59,352 nt of DNA from Guillardia theta CCMP2712 (GCF_000315625.1 NW_005434632.1:529770-589121); one strand, 5' to 3'. Shown: positions 21,835-32,800, numbered from the stretch's first letter. The notes: generated by a model not told the origin, from the sequence alone. Translations and numbers: made by a program.

Positions 21835-24800
21835 AGTCGTCGTCGTCGTCATCATCATCATCATCATCATTTCTCCCGCTCCATGACATCTCACGTGATC
21901 TCCAAGGGCTCCCAGTGGTTCATCTTGTCCCGCGACTTCGTTTCGTACATAACAGCATGCCTGACCCGAACGAGGGAAGTTGCTGGGGAGGAGGAGGAGG
22001 AGGAGGAGGAAGAGGAAGTTGAGGGGGTCTGTGAGAGAGGTGGTGCTGTTCTCGACCGCTGGGCATGCACGAGGGAGTGCGGGGTGACTCGGAGCTACTC
22101 GAGATGGGCCAGACACTCGTTCATCCCCGACGAGTCCTTCTTCCAGACGGTACAACCCCAGCTGCTCTCCTAGCTGACCCCCGGGCTGAGCGCGATCAGG
22201 TGCTGGTCAACTCTCCCTTCTGCCAGACTCTCTTCCCCGACAACCTGCGGCACATCAACTGGGAGGGGTACAGGAGGGGAGCGCACGCAGAGGCCTGGAG
22301 GAGGAGGAGGAGGAGCTGTGCCAACGAGGACGTGGTGGTCGGAGGATGCGGAAACAGTCCCGATCCCCTGACAGCAGAGGATGTGGTATGACCCTTTGTC
22401 ATGACCATCACAAATACATTCCCTTCCACCTCTTCTCCTCCCCTCTGCCTCTCCTCTCCTCCCCTCTCCTGCCCCCACTCCCTCCCTCCCTCCCTCACTC
22501 ACTCACTCCCTCACTCACTCCCTCCCTCACTCACTCACTCACTCACTCACTCACTCACTCACTCACTCACTCTTGCATGGTCTCACATATTCTCTGATTC
22601 AGGTGGAGCTGCTGCGAGATAACCTGCAAACGTTTGCCAGGAAAGTTGACGTGAACTACGACGAGCGGGTGAGAAGGAGAGGAAGATGGACAGGGACGAG
22701 CAAGAGGAAAACTGGATAATGGTAGACGAGAAGGATCTGTTGAGGAGGAGGAGGAGGAGGAGGGGGAATCGACTGTTGATGATCAACCAATTCAGGTTTG
22801 GCCTCTTGTAGAATGTTGGTTTGCGCGTCAGTCGGGTGACCCTGCCGACTGTCTGCCGAGCTCTCCTCTGTTAGTTTCTGTTGCACAACCAGGTGTGTCA
22901 ACGTTACTTCCTCTTTCCATCTCATCCATCAGAAAAGACTCCATCATCACATTTTCATCTTGTCTCGTTCCGACACTCTTTACCTCGATCTTCCTTCTTC
23001 AGTCAAGCTTTTCTCGTTTGCGTACCTTCTTTTCTTTCGTAGATCTTCTTCCTCATTCATATTCTTCTCACATTTTTCTCCTTCTCCGATTCTTCTCTCT
23101 CTTATCCTCTCTTCTCATTCTCCCTCTTCTCTCACTAATTTCTTCACTGATTTTCTGTCAGGGCCGGCAAGGATTGTCACTTTGAGCGCTTCGAACTCAC
23201 TCGCTGCTGGTTCGTTTCCTCCTCTGCTTGTCTCCTCCTTATGCTCTCGTCAGGGTCTGCCATGGATGGAGACCTCCGGTACTTATCAACCTACGACAAT
23301 CTCTTCCTCCTCCTCTAGCTACTCCTCCTCCTCCTCCTTCTCCTTCCCCTCAGCCTCCGATAATCTGTTCTTGCTCCTGCTTTTCTCCTACTCCTCCTCC
23401 TCCTCCTCCTCCTTTCACCTTCTTTTCCTTCTGCCATCACCACCACCACCTCCTCCTCCTTCTCTCCTTGTCCTCCTCTCTTTCCCTTCCTACTTCCCTT
23501 CCTTTCTTGTACCAACTCTCTTCTCCATCACTGTCTCTTCATCTTCCTCTCATTTCTTGTCCCCTCGCCTTCAGGTCTCGCTGGAGCCTCCACGAACCCA
23601 CCAGGGACTTCCAAGGTTTCCGTCCCCTCGCGCGCGAGGCTGTAGACTCGCTCCTCCTCCTCCTCGACTCCTCTCGCCCATGGCGCCGTCCTCTAGCCGC
23701 CCTGTGCGACATGGTCCAGGTCCTCTGAACCCCCAGCCGCTTGTGCGAGTTGACAGGGGAGGAGCAGAAGACGATGGAGGCTGTGAGGGAGTGGATGAGA
23801 AACCAAGTGTGTCTGACGGTGAGGAGGAGGAGGTGGAGGCGTGTAGGAGGCGTGTAGGGGGCGTGTAGGAGCTGATCGCTGCTCAAGGTGGAGCTTGACG
23901 CAAGCGTGAGGTTGAAAAGCCTACGGCTGTACTGGGAGAAGTCGCCGAGGGAGTACCGAGTGTACGCGAAGGCTGCGAGCTCGGTAAAGCAGCTTTGCGG
24001 CGATGCAGGAGGAGGAGGAGGAGGAGGGAGGGGAGGAGGAGGGAGGGGAGGAGGAGGGAGGGGAGGAGGAGGAGGATGGTGGTGGTGGTGGTGGTGGTGA
24101 TGATGATGATGATGACTACCAGGTTGGTTGTGAGGAGGTCAACGCGGGAGGATGGGTCAGGCTTGAACTGCTCTCCTCCTCCTCTAGCTGCAAGAAGGGC
24201 ATGGCAGAGGAGGTCAGAAGAAGTGCTCTTCTTCTGCTTCTCCTCCTCCTCTGACTGCTGTCGTCAGTTCGTAGAGGAGAGATGTTATGCTACTTTGGCT
24301 CCTCCATCCCCCTGCCTTCAGGTGATCTTGCGACCGGTTTCTCCTCCTCCTCATTCTGCCAGGTCGCCGTCAAATCCCTCGAGCTTTGCGCTCCCAAGAA
24401 CAGAATGCACTGTGAGACGATGTCCTCCTTCTTTTTTTTCACCCCATCCCTTCCTCCTCCTCCTCCTCCTCCTCCTTTCGCCTCCTCCTCCTCCTCCTCC
24501 TCCTCCTCCTCCTTTCGCCTCCTCCTCCTCCTCCTCCTCCTCCTCCTCCTTCGCCTCCTCCTCCTCCTCCTCCTGCTCTTCCTCCCTGCCTCCCTCCCTC
24601 CCTCCTCTTCCCACTTTGTGCTCCCTTCTCCCTCCTCCTTCTCCCCCTCCGACCTCTGCCCTCCTCCTCCTTCAGCCTGGCCATGTCTTTGCCTCAGTCT
24701 CCTGTTTCAACCCCTTCCCTTCTCAACCCCCTGCTCTCTCCTCCTCCGCCTCCTTAAACTGAGTTCCCTCCTCCCTCCTCCCTCTCTTCTTTTTCTCCTT

Positions 24801-24894
24801 TTTCGTCTCCTTCTCCCTCTCGTTCCGCTGAGACTTCTTGGCAGTCAAGGAGCAGTATGCTCTGAGCGAGATTCAAGTGTGGGCGATGACATAG
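20147..24894 (+). CDS. GT14 (Core-2/I-branching or xylosyltransferase-type) glycosyltransferase with probable C-terminal F5/8C (discoidin) domain
   Basis: GT14 enzymes add GlcNAc, Xyl or GlcA in the Golgi. The catalytic region is clear. WQVDRLVEYVVGGDDVLVV plus HVDSKADG is near 20755-20840. VFLLPRSLSVTWGGFSMVKA and GRWDVLINLSGQ come next, then DIPLMPK and KGSQWFILSRDFVSYI. SRWARHSFIPDESFFQT, NSPFCQTLFPDNLRHINWEG and LLRDNLQTFARKVDV (about 22605-22660) complete it. The first Met and N-terminal exons (about 20147-20700) are uncertain. Downstream exons continue in phase across an intron (22892 to about 23160) into PARIVTLSASNSLAAG, AMDGDLRSRWSLHE, VELDASVRLKSLRLYWE and KEQYALSEIQVWAMT, with a stop at 24894. 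That is a discoidin-like beta-sandwich pattern. The catalytic part is firm; the single-gene join to the discoidin part is inferred. Confidence 0.8.
21116..21188. repeat. CTCCTG hexanucleotide repeat
   Basis: About 12 units in a GT14-gene intron. Confidence 0.9.
21374..21459. repeat. CCCTT pentanucleotide repeat
   Basis: About 16 units forming the polypyrimidine tract directly before the exon that encodes LELHNSSFSMGGW. Confidence 0.9.
22486..22573. repeat. CTCA/CTCC tetranucleotide repeat
   Basis: About 20 units in a GT14-gene intron, with interspersed CCCT units. Confidence 0.9.
24460..24576. repeat. (CTC)n repeat with TTCGCCTCC interruptions
   Basis: Intronic in the discoidin-like part of the GT14 gene. 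It is the source of long spurious Ser/Leu/Pro frames. Confidence 0.9.
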
Positions 24895-25044
24895 CAGGAG
24901 GAGGAGGATTGGGAAAGAGGCGAGGAGGAGGACGAGGACGAGGACGAGGATGGGGAAAGAGGCGAGGAGGAGGAGGGTTGAACGACATCATGGAATAATA
25001 AAACAACATCTAGTCTGCTACACTAACATGAGCATGCATCTTCA

Positions 25045-25743
25045 TCATTTCCTCACAGGAATCTTGAAACGCTTCTTCATATTCGGCTCTTTGAACAGCT
25101 CGTCTGTCTGTGGCCGTCTATCCTTCTCTCCCTCCTCCTCTCCCTCCTCCTTCCCCTCCTCCTTCCCCTCCTCCTTCTCCTCCTCCTCCATGCTCTCTGA
25201 AAGCTTCTGTTGCGCCAGTCGCTTCTCCATAGCAACGCGGTCCTGCTGCGCTAAGAAATCTTCGCAGTCCTCCTCGTCATACTGTGTTTCTTCTCCCGCC
25301 ATTCGTTTCCCTTGCTCCATGCCCTGCACGCCTGTCAGTTCTTGCACTGACAATCTCCTTCCTCTTGCTAGTCCCTCCCCTTTCTCCCTCCTTCACTCTC
25401 CTCCCTCCGTCTGCCTCCAACACTCCTCTCCGCACCTCCTTCCCCTTCCCCCTCCCCTCTCTCCCTTCTCCCCACCTCTCTCCCCTTGCCCCCCTCTCCT
25501 CCCTTCCTGCCCTCCCTTTCTGTCCTCTCCTCACCTCTGCCTCGCCTCTCTCCCTTCCCAACTTGCTCTCCCCTCCCCTCCCCTCCTCTCTTCTCCCTCC
25601 CCCTCCTCTCCTCTCCCCTGCCCTAGTATGCCTTGTTGGTCGTCAGCCTTGTAATAATTCCGCCCCCTCACAATTCGCCCCGACTCCCTTCCCTCGTCCT
25701 TCCTGTTCTTGCCGCCTGGACCGCCATGTCGGGCAACAGTCAT
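25045..25743 (-). CDS. Small charged protein with acidic repeat, unknown function
   Basis: Two exons are proposed: 25743-25632 and 25331-25045. The first is basic and Gly/Arg-rich, ending NYYKADDQQG. The second has QYDEEDCEDFLAQQDRVAME, a Glu/Lys-Gly acidic repeat and a basic end (FKIPVRK). The only in-phase join I find uses a GC donor (AAG|GCATAC) and a normal acceptor (CTGACAG). No GT donor gives the same frame. The product is about 132 residues with no membrane segment. The composition resembles small nucleolar or ribosome-associated factors, but I do not recognise the family. Its start lies next to the start of the divergent gene on the other strand. Confidence 0.55.
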
Positions 25744-28700
25744 AGAGCTCTCGCCCTTGTTGTCTTCATGGCATTTCTATCAAGACAAGCAGGAGCAGGA
25801 GCAGGAGCAGCAGCAGCAGCAGCAGCAGGAGCAGGAGCAGCAGCAGCAGCAGCAGCAGGAGCAGGAGCAGCAGCAGGAGGAACGGGCTTGGCTTCGCACT
25901 ATCCAAGACTGAGGGGAGGAAGAGGAGCATGCGAGGAGGAAGGAGAGGGAGGGAGCTGGTGGGAGGAGCAGGCAAGACGAGCCTTGAGGGGGATCGACGA
26001 GCTCGAGGGAGCGGGAGCAGAGGATTTCTCTCAGCATGCGCAAGTCCTGCAGCAGGTGCGGCAGGTGCTTCACCTCAATCGCAGCATGACGGTCGGAGAC
26101 GCCGTAAGGAGGAGTGGGAAAGACGGCTTCTCCATCAGCTACTGCACCATCATCCCGCACGGCGCGAGCGAGGAACGAAGTGACGCGGTGCACATGCTGG
26201 TGGAGGGAATCAAGGTTCGACTGGAGACGGGGAGGAGCAAGCTCGTGGACGCCATGGGGGCCCATCTCGTCGCGCTCCTGATGCCATACCAAGAGTGTCT
26301 AGAGATGTTCGCCTGATCGTGCCATGCTGACAGTTGTCCTCACTCTGCATGCCAGCGGCGCTGCCTCCTCCTCCGCCATCGAGCTGCTCCTGAGAGCAGC
26401 TGAGAGCGACAAGGAAGCTCTTGATATGCTCCTGGCTGGCATGGAGAATAACTTCCGCTCAGGGAGAGCTTCTTGCGTGTTAACACAGGTCCTTCCATCC
26501 TCCTGCCTCCTCCTGCCTCCTCCTGCCTCCTCCACCCCCTTCCACCTCCTCCTCCTCTCGGTCTCCTGCATATTCTCTGTCATCGCTCGCCTCCTGCTGT
26601 TGTTGGCTCACCAGTGCTGCAGCTGCGAGTCTTGGTCGGGCATCTCGTGAAGCTGCAGGAAGGCCGAGAGTCTCGTTCGGGGCTGTTGTGACCTTGTCAC
26701 AGGAGAGAGGCGGCGACGAGGAGGTCCAACGAGCCCTCGACTTTGTGCTCAACGGGTTTCTATCGCACTGGAGAGGTACTTGTTCTTGCTGCTTGCTTGC
26801 GAAGCTGAGATGAAGTAGAAGCAGAATATAATTCAGACAAAGAGCACGAAGTATCCTCCTCTCCCTTCTCCTTCTCCTTCTCCTTTTTCCCTTCTTCTCC
26901 CCTCCTTCCCCTCCTGCCCCTCCTCTCCTCCTGCTCCTCCCCATTGAGACTGGTCTGGCAGCTGCTGGCACTCGCCAAGTTCGCGTGGAGTCTCTTCGAG
27001 ACGGTCGCTTGCCATGTCGAGCTGTCGGTGGCTGACGCTGAGGCAGGGGAACATGACAAGAGCAGCTGCCCAGCTCTCGGTCAGCATGTTGGCGTCAGAG
27101 TTGCCGACGCTGCAGCTGGGGGATAGTTTGAGGTCAAGGTGCAAGCCCAAGGTGATTCAAGTCGTCTTTGACCGTCAGGACCCACAACAAGTGGGAGAGC
27201 AGCAGGGAGTGTTGAGCAAGGGGAAGAAGGAGGAGGAGGCGGCGATGAGCGCCAAGGTGAGCATGTCTGCAGGATTCCTGCTGCTTTACTCGTTCTTCGC
27301 CAGATCTTTTGTAGGATCTTGCTGCACAGCTCCCTTCCCCTGCAAGAGTTGTATGATTGCGAGCAACAGAGGTAGGACCATCCTCACCATTCTGCTCCTC
27401 ACCCGCGAGCAGGGAGCTGGAGGAGCTGAAAACAGTGCGAGCCGTGTTCATCTACATGGCTGCCTGCCGGCCCGATGGTTGGCTCCTCCCTGCCGCTCCT
27501 GGCAGACCTTCTAAGGCGAACATGCACAATTTCTCCACCTGGCTCCCAGCTGTGTATAAGGTGGTGGCAAGAGACGATGAACTGGTCAAGGGCGACTACA
27601 AGTCTTCAAGAGCGTTCGATGTTCTCAGAAACTTCAAGGAGGATGTTGACAACATGTTGAAAAGCGTAGATGGGGAGGTTGGTGATCAATGATGATAATG
27701 TGATTGTGGTGCTGTGACAATGACGGTGACGATGACGATGGTGATGATGATGATGATGGTGATGATGATGGTGGTGGTGATGATGATGATGATGATGACG
27801 CAATCAGGTGAGATTGAAGGGAATCGATCTTTTGCAAGCGCTGCTGTCGTGGATCCCCCAAGACGATCTCAACGACGAGGACGCGGAGGCTGTGCTCCCC
27901 ACTTTCGTCAACTTCCTGCTTGCAGTGTACCAGCTGGACGAGGTGAGGGGAGCAGGTGAGGTCGTGAGTGACGTCAGAGCAGAGATATATCAGCGTGGAC
28001 GCCATCAACACATTCAGACGGTCTGATCCACACTCTAGCACACCTGTGCAGGTTGAGACTGATAGACGAGTAGGTTCTTCGCCGTCCATGGGGAGAGGGG
28101 AAAGTTTGCGCTAGTCAGAGTCCTGTTTGGGGAAGAGATGCTGAGTGAAAGGGAGCCGACGGCAGTGCTGAACCTGCGAGGAGAAGCGATCTACATGCTG
28201 AAGAAGGAGATTCAATGGGCTCTCGAACATGGGGTGCGTCCCCGTCTCACTCCTTCCTCCTCGTCCTCCGCTCTTTCGTCTTTCCTTTTCTTCTCTCCTT
28301 CTCTTCTTTCCTTCTCTTCTTTCCTTCTCTTCTTTCCTTCTCTTCTTTCCTTCTCTTCTTTCCTTCTCTTCTTTCCTTTTCTTCTCTCAACATGTCACAG
28401 GAGAAAGAAGATGTCGCTGTAAGGGAGCTTCTTGACTTCGTACGTCCGCGATGCAGGTGACGGGCATGTGAGACGCGTGATAGGTTTGCACCTTGCTGGA
28501 TCAATCTCTCAAAGGAAGCCGCAATGACATCTCTGAGATCCCGCTGGTCTTTCTCTTCCACTCATGTCAACATGCGCCCTGACGGCTCGCGAAAGGTGAA
28601 CGGGCCGAGTGAAGAGATCATGGCGAGCCTCAACATGTTGTTCTACCTGCTCGGCCTCGGTCAGCCGTCGAGCTCAATCATCTCCCAACGCTGATGCCAT

Positions 28701-29379
28701 GTAGAGGAACGTCTTCGTCCTCCTCGTCTGCTTTTCCTCCGCTGGAAATCTGAGGTGTTTCTTCTACCTTCTGCTCCCCTCTCACCTGGACCTCAAGATC
28801 CTCGAGCCTCTTGCCCGCCACATCACCACCCACATGGATCGAGTCGACCGCCAGGTTTCTGCTTCCTGTCTTGTCCTCTGGGACGTCGACCTACTCCTCC
28901 TCCTCCTCCTCCTCCTCCTCCTCCTCCTCCTCCTCCTCCTCCTCCTCCCTCCTTCTCCTTGTTATACTCTGCCTCTGATCGCTACACCAGATTTGCTTCC
29001 GCGAGGAGGAGCTGCATGAAGCTCTCAAGGCTCCGAGCAGGCAGGGACGTCAAGATGAGATCACGGAGCTGGATCTTGCCCGTAAGGTGGATGAAATATT
29101 CCTTCCCCTGCCTTCTCTTGCATCACTGAGTTGCCCTCTCGTGCTTGCTGCTACACTTGCAGGAGCAGTTCCTCGAGGGGTTCCGAATGTCATTCAGGTT
29201 CTTGCAGCTCTCCCTCCTCCTCCTTCCTCCCCAGCTCCCTCCCCTCCCTACCTCTCTTCCTCATTCCTCACTCCCTCCCTCAAGTCATGGATGATAACCT
29301 TGGGAATGCCAGGACTTGTCACATCGCGCGGTGGCAGCTGGACCGGATGTTCAACGTCATGGCCTTCAGGTTATCGTAA
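25726..29379 (+). CDS. Multi-exon alpha-helical protein, unrecognised
   Basis: The start may be at 25726 or at the Met at 25769. The N-terminus is hydrophobic and then Ala/Gly-rich, encoded by a GCAGGA/GCA repeat. The first exon then reads QVLQQVRQVLHLNRSMTVGD and AVHMLVEGIKVRLETG. Later segments look like exons of a helical-repeat protein: SAIELLLRAAESDKEALDML, VRAVFIYMAACRPDGWLLPA, SSRAFDVLRNFKEDVDNMLK and VRLKGIDLLQALLSWIPQDD. Further ones are EIMASLNMLFYLLGLG and a last exon ending in FNVMAFRLS with the stop at 29377-29379. The pattern suggests a HEAT-like solenoid, loosely like glomulin-type proteins, but the similarity is too weak for a name. Most exon limits are not fixed. Confidence 0.5.
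25790..25878. repeat. GCAGGA/GCAGCA repeat, coding (Ala/Gly)
   Basis: Hexanucleotide GCAGGA blocks alternate with (GCA)n runs near the start of the helical-protein gene. In the gene frame they read Ala-Gly and poly-Ala. Confidence 0.8.
27715..27800. repeat. GATGAT/GGTGAT microsatellite
   Basis: Lies in the intron directly before the exon encoding VRLKGIDLLQALL. Confidence 0.85.
28288..28388. repeat. Pyrimidine minisatellite, TTCTTTCCTTCTC-type unit
   Basis: Six or so near-identical units in an intron of the helical-protein gene, all C/T on the sense strand. Confidence 0.85.
28887..28950. repeat. (CTC)n trinucleotide repeat
   Basis: About 20 units in an intron of the helical-protein gene. 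Confidence 0.85.
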
Positions 29380-29412
29380 AGAAAAAAGAAAACTTCACTC
29401 GAAACATTCAAA

Positions 29413-30154
29413 TGCACGACTATCGTCCTGCTGCTTAAGGGTTGTTGCGGGTGCCGGACCAGGTGTCAGCAGCGGTGGGGTTGGCGGGGGCAGCGTTGCA
29501 TCCGACATCGCCGCCGACACAGCTGTAGGCCTCGATCAAAGCCTTGGTGTACTGGGGCATCTCGATGGGTCCACTCCAGTTCCTACCATCGCGTCAGAGC
29601 ATGCTCCATTCAGGGAGGCGCGGGTTGCGGGATAGGAAGTGAGTATAGAGCACGACATGATGTGTGATGGGATAGGCCTTACTTGGAGACGGTGGGAGTG
29701 ATGTCGTTGTAGACAGGCTTTGAACTCTTTGCCAAGATCTGTCAAGAAAGATTAGAAGTCGTGTCTTGACGCAAAACAATCTAATAAATTTCAAGATGTC
29801 GTACAAAATTGAAATGCAAGAAAGATGGCAAATAATTGACGACTGTGAGTCTATTCATCCACTTCCTAAACTCGGGATCATATGAATAGTTGTGGAAGCA
29901 AGCTAACACGTCCTATCCTTGCCTTCTCTCAGCCCTGTCCTGTTTGTAATTGATTCTTCTTACTTCATTCTACTGTCCCTCAATTCCTTCCCCTTCTGTC
30001 TTCCTTCCTCTCTTTTTCAAATCATCTCTCCGTCTCTCTTCCCTCCCTTCCTCTCCCATAGCGCTTGCAAAGCCTCCCATCGTCCCTCCCTTCCTCTCCC
30101 ATAGCGCTTGCAAAGCCTCCCATCGTGCATCAGCTTACCGCGAACATGGTACTG
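29413..30154 (-). CDS. Small 70-residue protein, unknown function, two introns
   Basis: Exon 1 is only nine bases (MFA, near 30146-30154) with a clear GTAAGC donor. Exon 2 (about 29696-29750) encodes ILAKSSKPVYNDITPTVSK, and exon 3 (about 29413-29583) starts NWSGPIEMPQYTKALIEAY and ends TWSGTRNNP. Phases match (0 and 2). The product has two Cys eight residues apart (CVGGDVGC) and no membrane segment. I do not recognise it. A small subunit of an organellar complex is possible, but that is a guess. The 5' flank is AT-rich. The first intron (about 400 nt) holds a perfect 43-bp tandem duplication. Confidence 0.55.
30041..30126. repeat. Perfect 43-bp tandem duplication
   Basis: Positions 30041-30083 and 30084-30126 are identical and directly adjacent, inside intron 1 of the small-protein gene. 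Confidence 0.95.
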
Positions 30155-30189
30155 CTGCCCGGAAATAGATCCTCCTTATAAAAAGAGGC

Positions 30190-30290
30190 ACGACCTGAAA
30201 ATCATTATGAATTTATTATAATTATGCTAAAAATGCCATATATTATATATAATTATATTATTATTTATATCGTTCGGAATGTTTGTCGAT
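30190..30290 (-). promoter_or_regulatory. AT-rich upstream region of the 70-residue gene
   Basis: About 100 nt of A/T-dominated sequence (ATATTATATATAATTATA-like) start about 35 nt before the proposed start codon. The contrast with the GC-rich surroundings suits a promoter, but no specific element is assigned. Confidence 0.35.
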
Positions 30291-30359
30291 TATAGCTCAG
30301 ACAGATTTCGTACCCCGGGAATTTCCAGAAGTACCACCCACCCCTAGTCACAGATTGTA

Positions 30360-30780
30360 CCCTTGTACCGAGATCTATTTTAAGACTTGCCAGGCCGGGC
30401 CGGTGATCATTTTTGACTAATCAGTCACTCAGTCACGGTCCGCGGTGACCAGTAGTACTACGGCCCGGGCCCTGTGAGAGACTACTGAGAGGCTCAGAGA
30501 AGCTGTGGCACGGCCCAGCTCAGCGATCCGATACGGTGACCGCCGCCCGGCCGAGCGGCCCGGCCTCTCCGGCCAGCGGCGCGAGTCCCTGGGACTCCCT
30601 CCGGCGACTCGATCGGAGTCAGCCAGGCTCACTGTCACCGAGTCGGATCCGGCGCCGCCGAAGTTTACGCAACGCCGGAGGCTTTTGAACTCAGCCTGTG
30701 TTACGACTACCGTACGGTACGATTAGCCGCGGCCCCGCTGGGTTCGGAGTGCCGGGACTAGCTGAGTTAGGCCCATGATG
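30360..30780. other. GC-rich island B
   Basis: CpG-dense, with CGGTGACC twice, CGGCCCGGGCCC and CCGTACGG. It overlaps the last codons of the Zn2Cys6 gene, so the C-terminal 15 or so residues of that protein may be a later addition. Confidence 0.55.
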
Positions 30781-32598
30781 CCCCGCCGGCCGTCGTGTTG
30801 CCGCAATGATGTTTTCTCTTGCAGTATCCTCTCCGCGAGCTCAAGGAACGGCTGGTACATCCTCTCAAGATCCTCCGCTAGTGCGTACAGCCGCTGCATG
30901 CCTTCCCTCGACTTCTGCATCCCCAAAATCGTCTCGTCCTGCCGCCAGTTGTCACACGCTAAGCCCTCCCTCCCTCCCGGCTCCCTCCCGGCTCCCTCCC
31001 GGCTCCCGAGTCCCTCCCGGCTCCCGAGTCCCTCCCGGCTCCCTCCCTCCATGAAGCTCGGAAGTTCCCTTTCCCAGGCTTTGTCCTCCTGTCCTTCCTC
31101 CCCTCCCTACATGAAGCCCCCCCTCCCTCTCAACACCTTCCATCATCAAACTCTCCCTCGGCCCTCCATGACGCCGAGTTTCCCTTCCATCCCTCCCCTC
31201 CCTCCCATCCCTCCCCTTCTTACCGCGTACAGGTCGGACACGAAGTCGTTGGTCCATGTCTCGTAGTCCCGTCCGGCGTTCAAGAACCTCTGGATACTCA
31301 AAGTCGACCTGTCTGACGGCACCTGAGCTGATTTGTACTCCTCCCTGTCAACCTGCAGTGCCCCGCAGGAAGCAGGGGATGTTAGATCGGTACTCTCACT
31401 TGACCCCTGTATCCAAACAAGCACCACCCCTGGCTTCAGCTCTCTACTCTCTCTCCCCTCCCCTCGACTCACCGGGACAAGGAAAGTTCTTATCGCTCTT
31501 GGTCGCCCGTAGCTATCGAACTCCTGCTGCTGTATCAACCTCGCGACCACACACTCTGTTCCCGTCTCGTCTCTGAAGTTTCGAAGCCTCATCAACAAGG
31601 CCATCGGCTGCCCCGGTCTGGCTGCGAAGGACCAGGTGCCGAACATCACGTAACAGAAGTAGGTGAACTCAGTTGAGAGCAAGGACAGCTCTCTGTTTGC
31701 TATCCTCGCCAGCAGCTCCTCCTCATGCAGTCCTACAAGCCTCGACGTGGCATCGGATACAAACACGTGCGCTCGCTGCCCCGTCGACGGATGCAGATGC
31801 TGCTTCACCACCCCGAAGCTCTGCTGGTCGTAGAAGGCTCGGTCTAGCTCCAGGTCTGGCTTCGTCTCCGTCTCGCCACCTTCCATCAGCAGTTGGTCTT
31901 GCCATCCCCGACTTCTCTCCATCTTGTCTGCCACGATGATCTCTACCGCATGCAGCGCTCGTCGCGTCACCTGCTGCAGGTAGGGAGGAAGACAGAGGAA
32001 GGTGTTCATCAGCTCCTGCGAGCTGAAGCCGAACTCCCAGTGCCTTGCAAGCACGCGATCCGGCCATCCCATTGAGTTCATCTGCTCCCGCAAAGCTGAC
32101 GGCTTGTCGAACGACATGCTTCGGATCCAGAAGTCCAGCGGTCTCTCCACCCACAGCTCTCCCGTCTGCCTCCTCTCATGCACTAGCACAAGGTCTAAAT
32201 GCTCCTCATCCTTCCTCCCGTCGTCTATGACGATCAACTCCATAGCCTCGTACACGCACTCCTCCTCTCTCGATCGAGCCCTGCAGCGTGAGCAGGGTCG
32301 ACCCTCGTCGCACCTGACCTTGGATCTTCTGCACGCATCACAAGCGACCAAGCTCCTCGAGGATGAGGGCTTGGCTCCTCTTAGTCTGACACAAAGCCCT
32401 TGCACGTTGTGCTTGACGCATCTGCATCCGCCATCAAATGACAAGTTGAGAAAAGAGCCGCTTCACTCCAAACACAACACGATGAAAAAATTGGCACGTT
32501 CTCTCTCTTACTGGTCCTTACCTAGAGCATGGCTGGAAGTTGTCACACTTTACTTTCGCATCCATGCATGGTGTGCAAGCAAACTTGATCTTGGTCAT
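30723..32598 (-). CDS. Transcription factor with two tandem Zn2Cys6 clusters and a PAS-like domain
   Basis: Zn2Cys6 (Gal4-type) clusters bind DNA through six Cys around two zinc ions. Exon 1 (32598-32522) encodes ACTPCMDAKVKCDNFQPCS. Exon 2 (32421-31473) completes R-C-VKHNVQGL-C and then encodes a second cluster, ACDACRRSKVRCDEGRPCSR followed by CRARSREEEC. Both have the spacing C-x2-C-x6-C-x5-C-x2-C-x8-C (Cys 8, 11, 18, 24, 27, 36 and 53, 56, 63, 69, 72, 81). The splice phase (AG|A) fits, and an in-frame stop lies just upstream of the start Met. The middle region (HVFVSDATSRLVGLHEEELL to RAIRTFLVPV) resembles PAS domains, as in fungal ERT1/AcuK regulators. Exon 3 (31352-31223) and exon 4 (to 30723) add helices. 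Targets and signal are unknown. Confidence 0.85.
30960..31050. repeat. GGCTCCCTCCC-type minisatellite
   Basis: Seven or so imperfect units in the last intron of the Zn2Cys6 gene. Confidence 0.8.
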
Positions 32599-32800
32599 GC
32601 TCGCGCTGATATTCCTGTAGATGAGTCAGCCAACGGTTGAACATTTTTTTCTATCGTGAGGGCTATCTGTCTCATCATTCTATCCGTACACGCCTGGCTC
32701 TGATATCCGAGTTCTCCGTCTCAAACCATTCCCTCACTGCCGCTTCTCATGATTTCAAGCGGCATGTTTTCGCCGCGAATGTGACAAGCCTGCGCAGGAT

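Noticed and set aside
21691-22155. Minus-strand frame with poly-Met/Thr
   Set aside because: Product of the ATC/CTC microsatellite opposite the GT14 exons.
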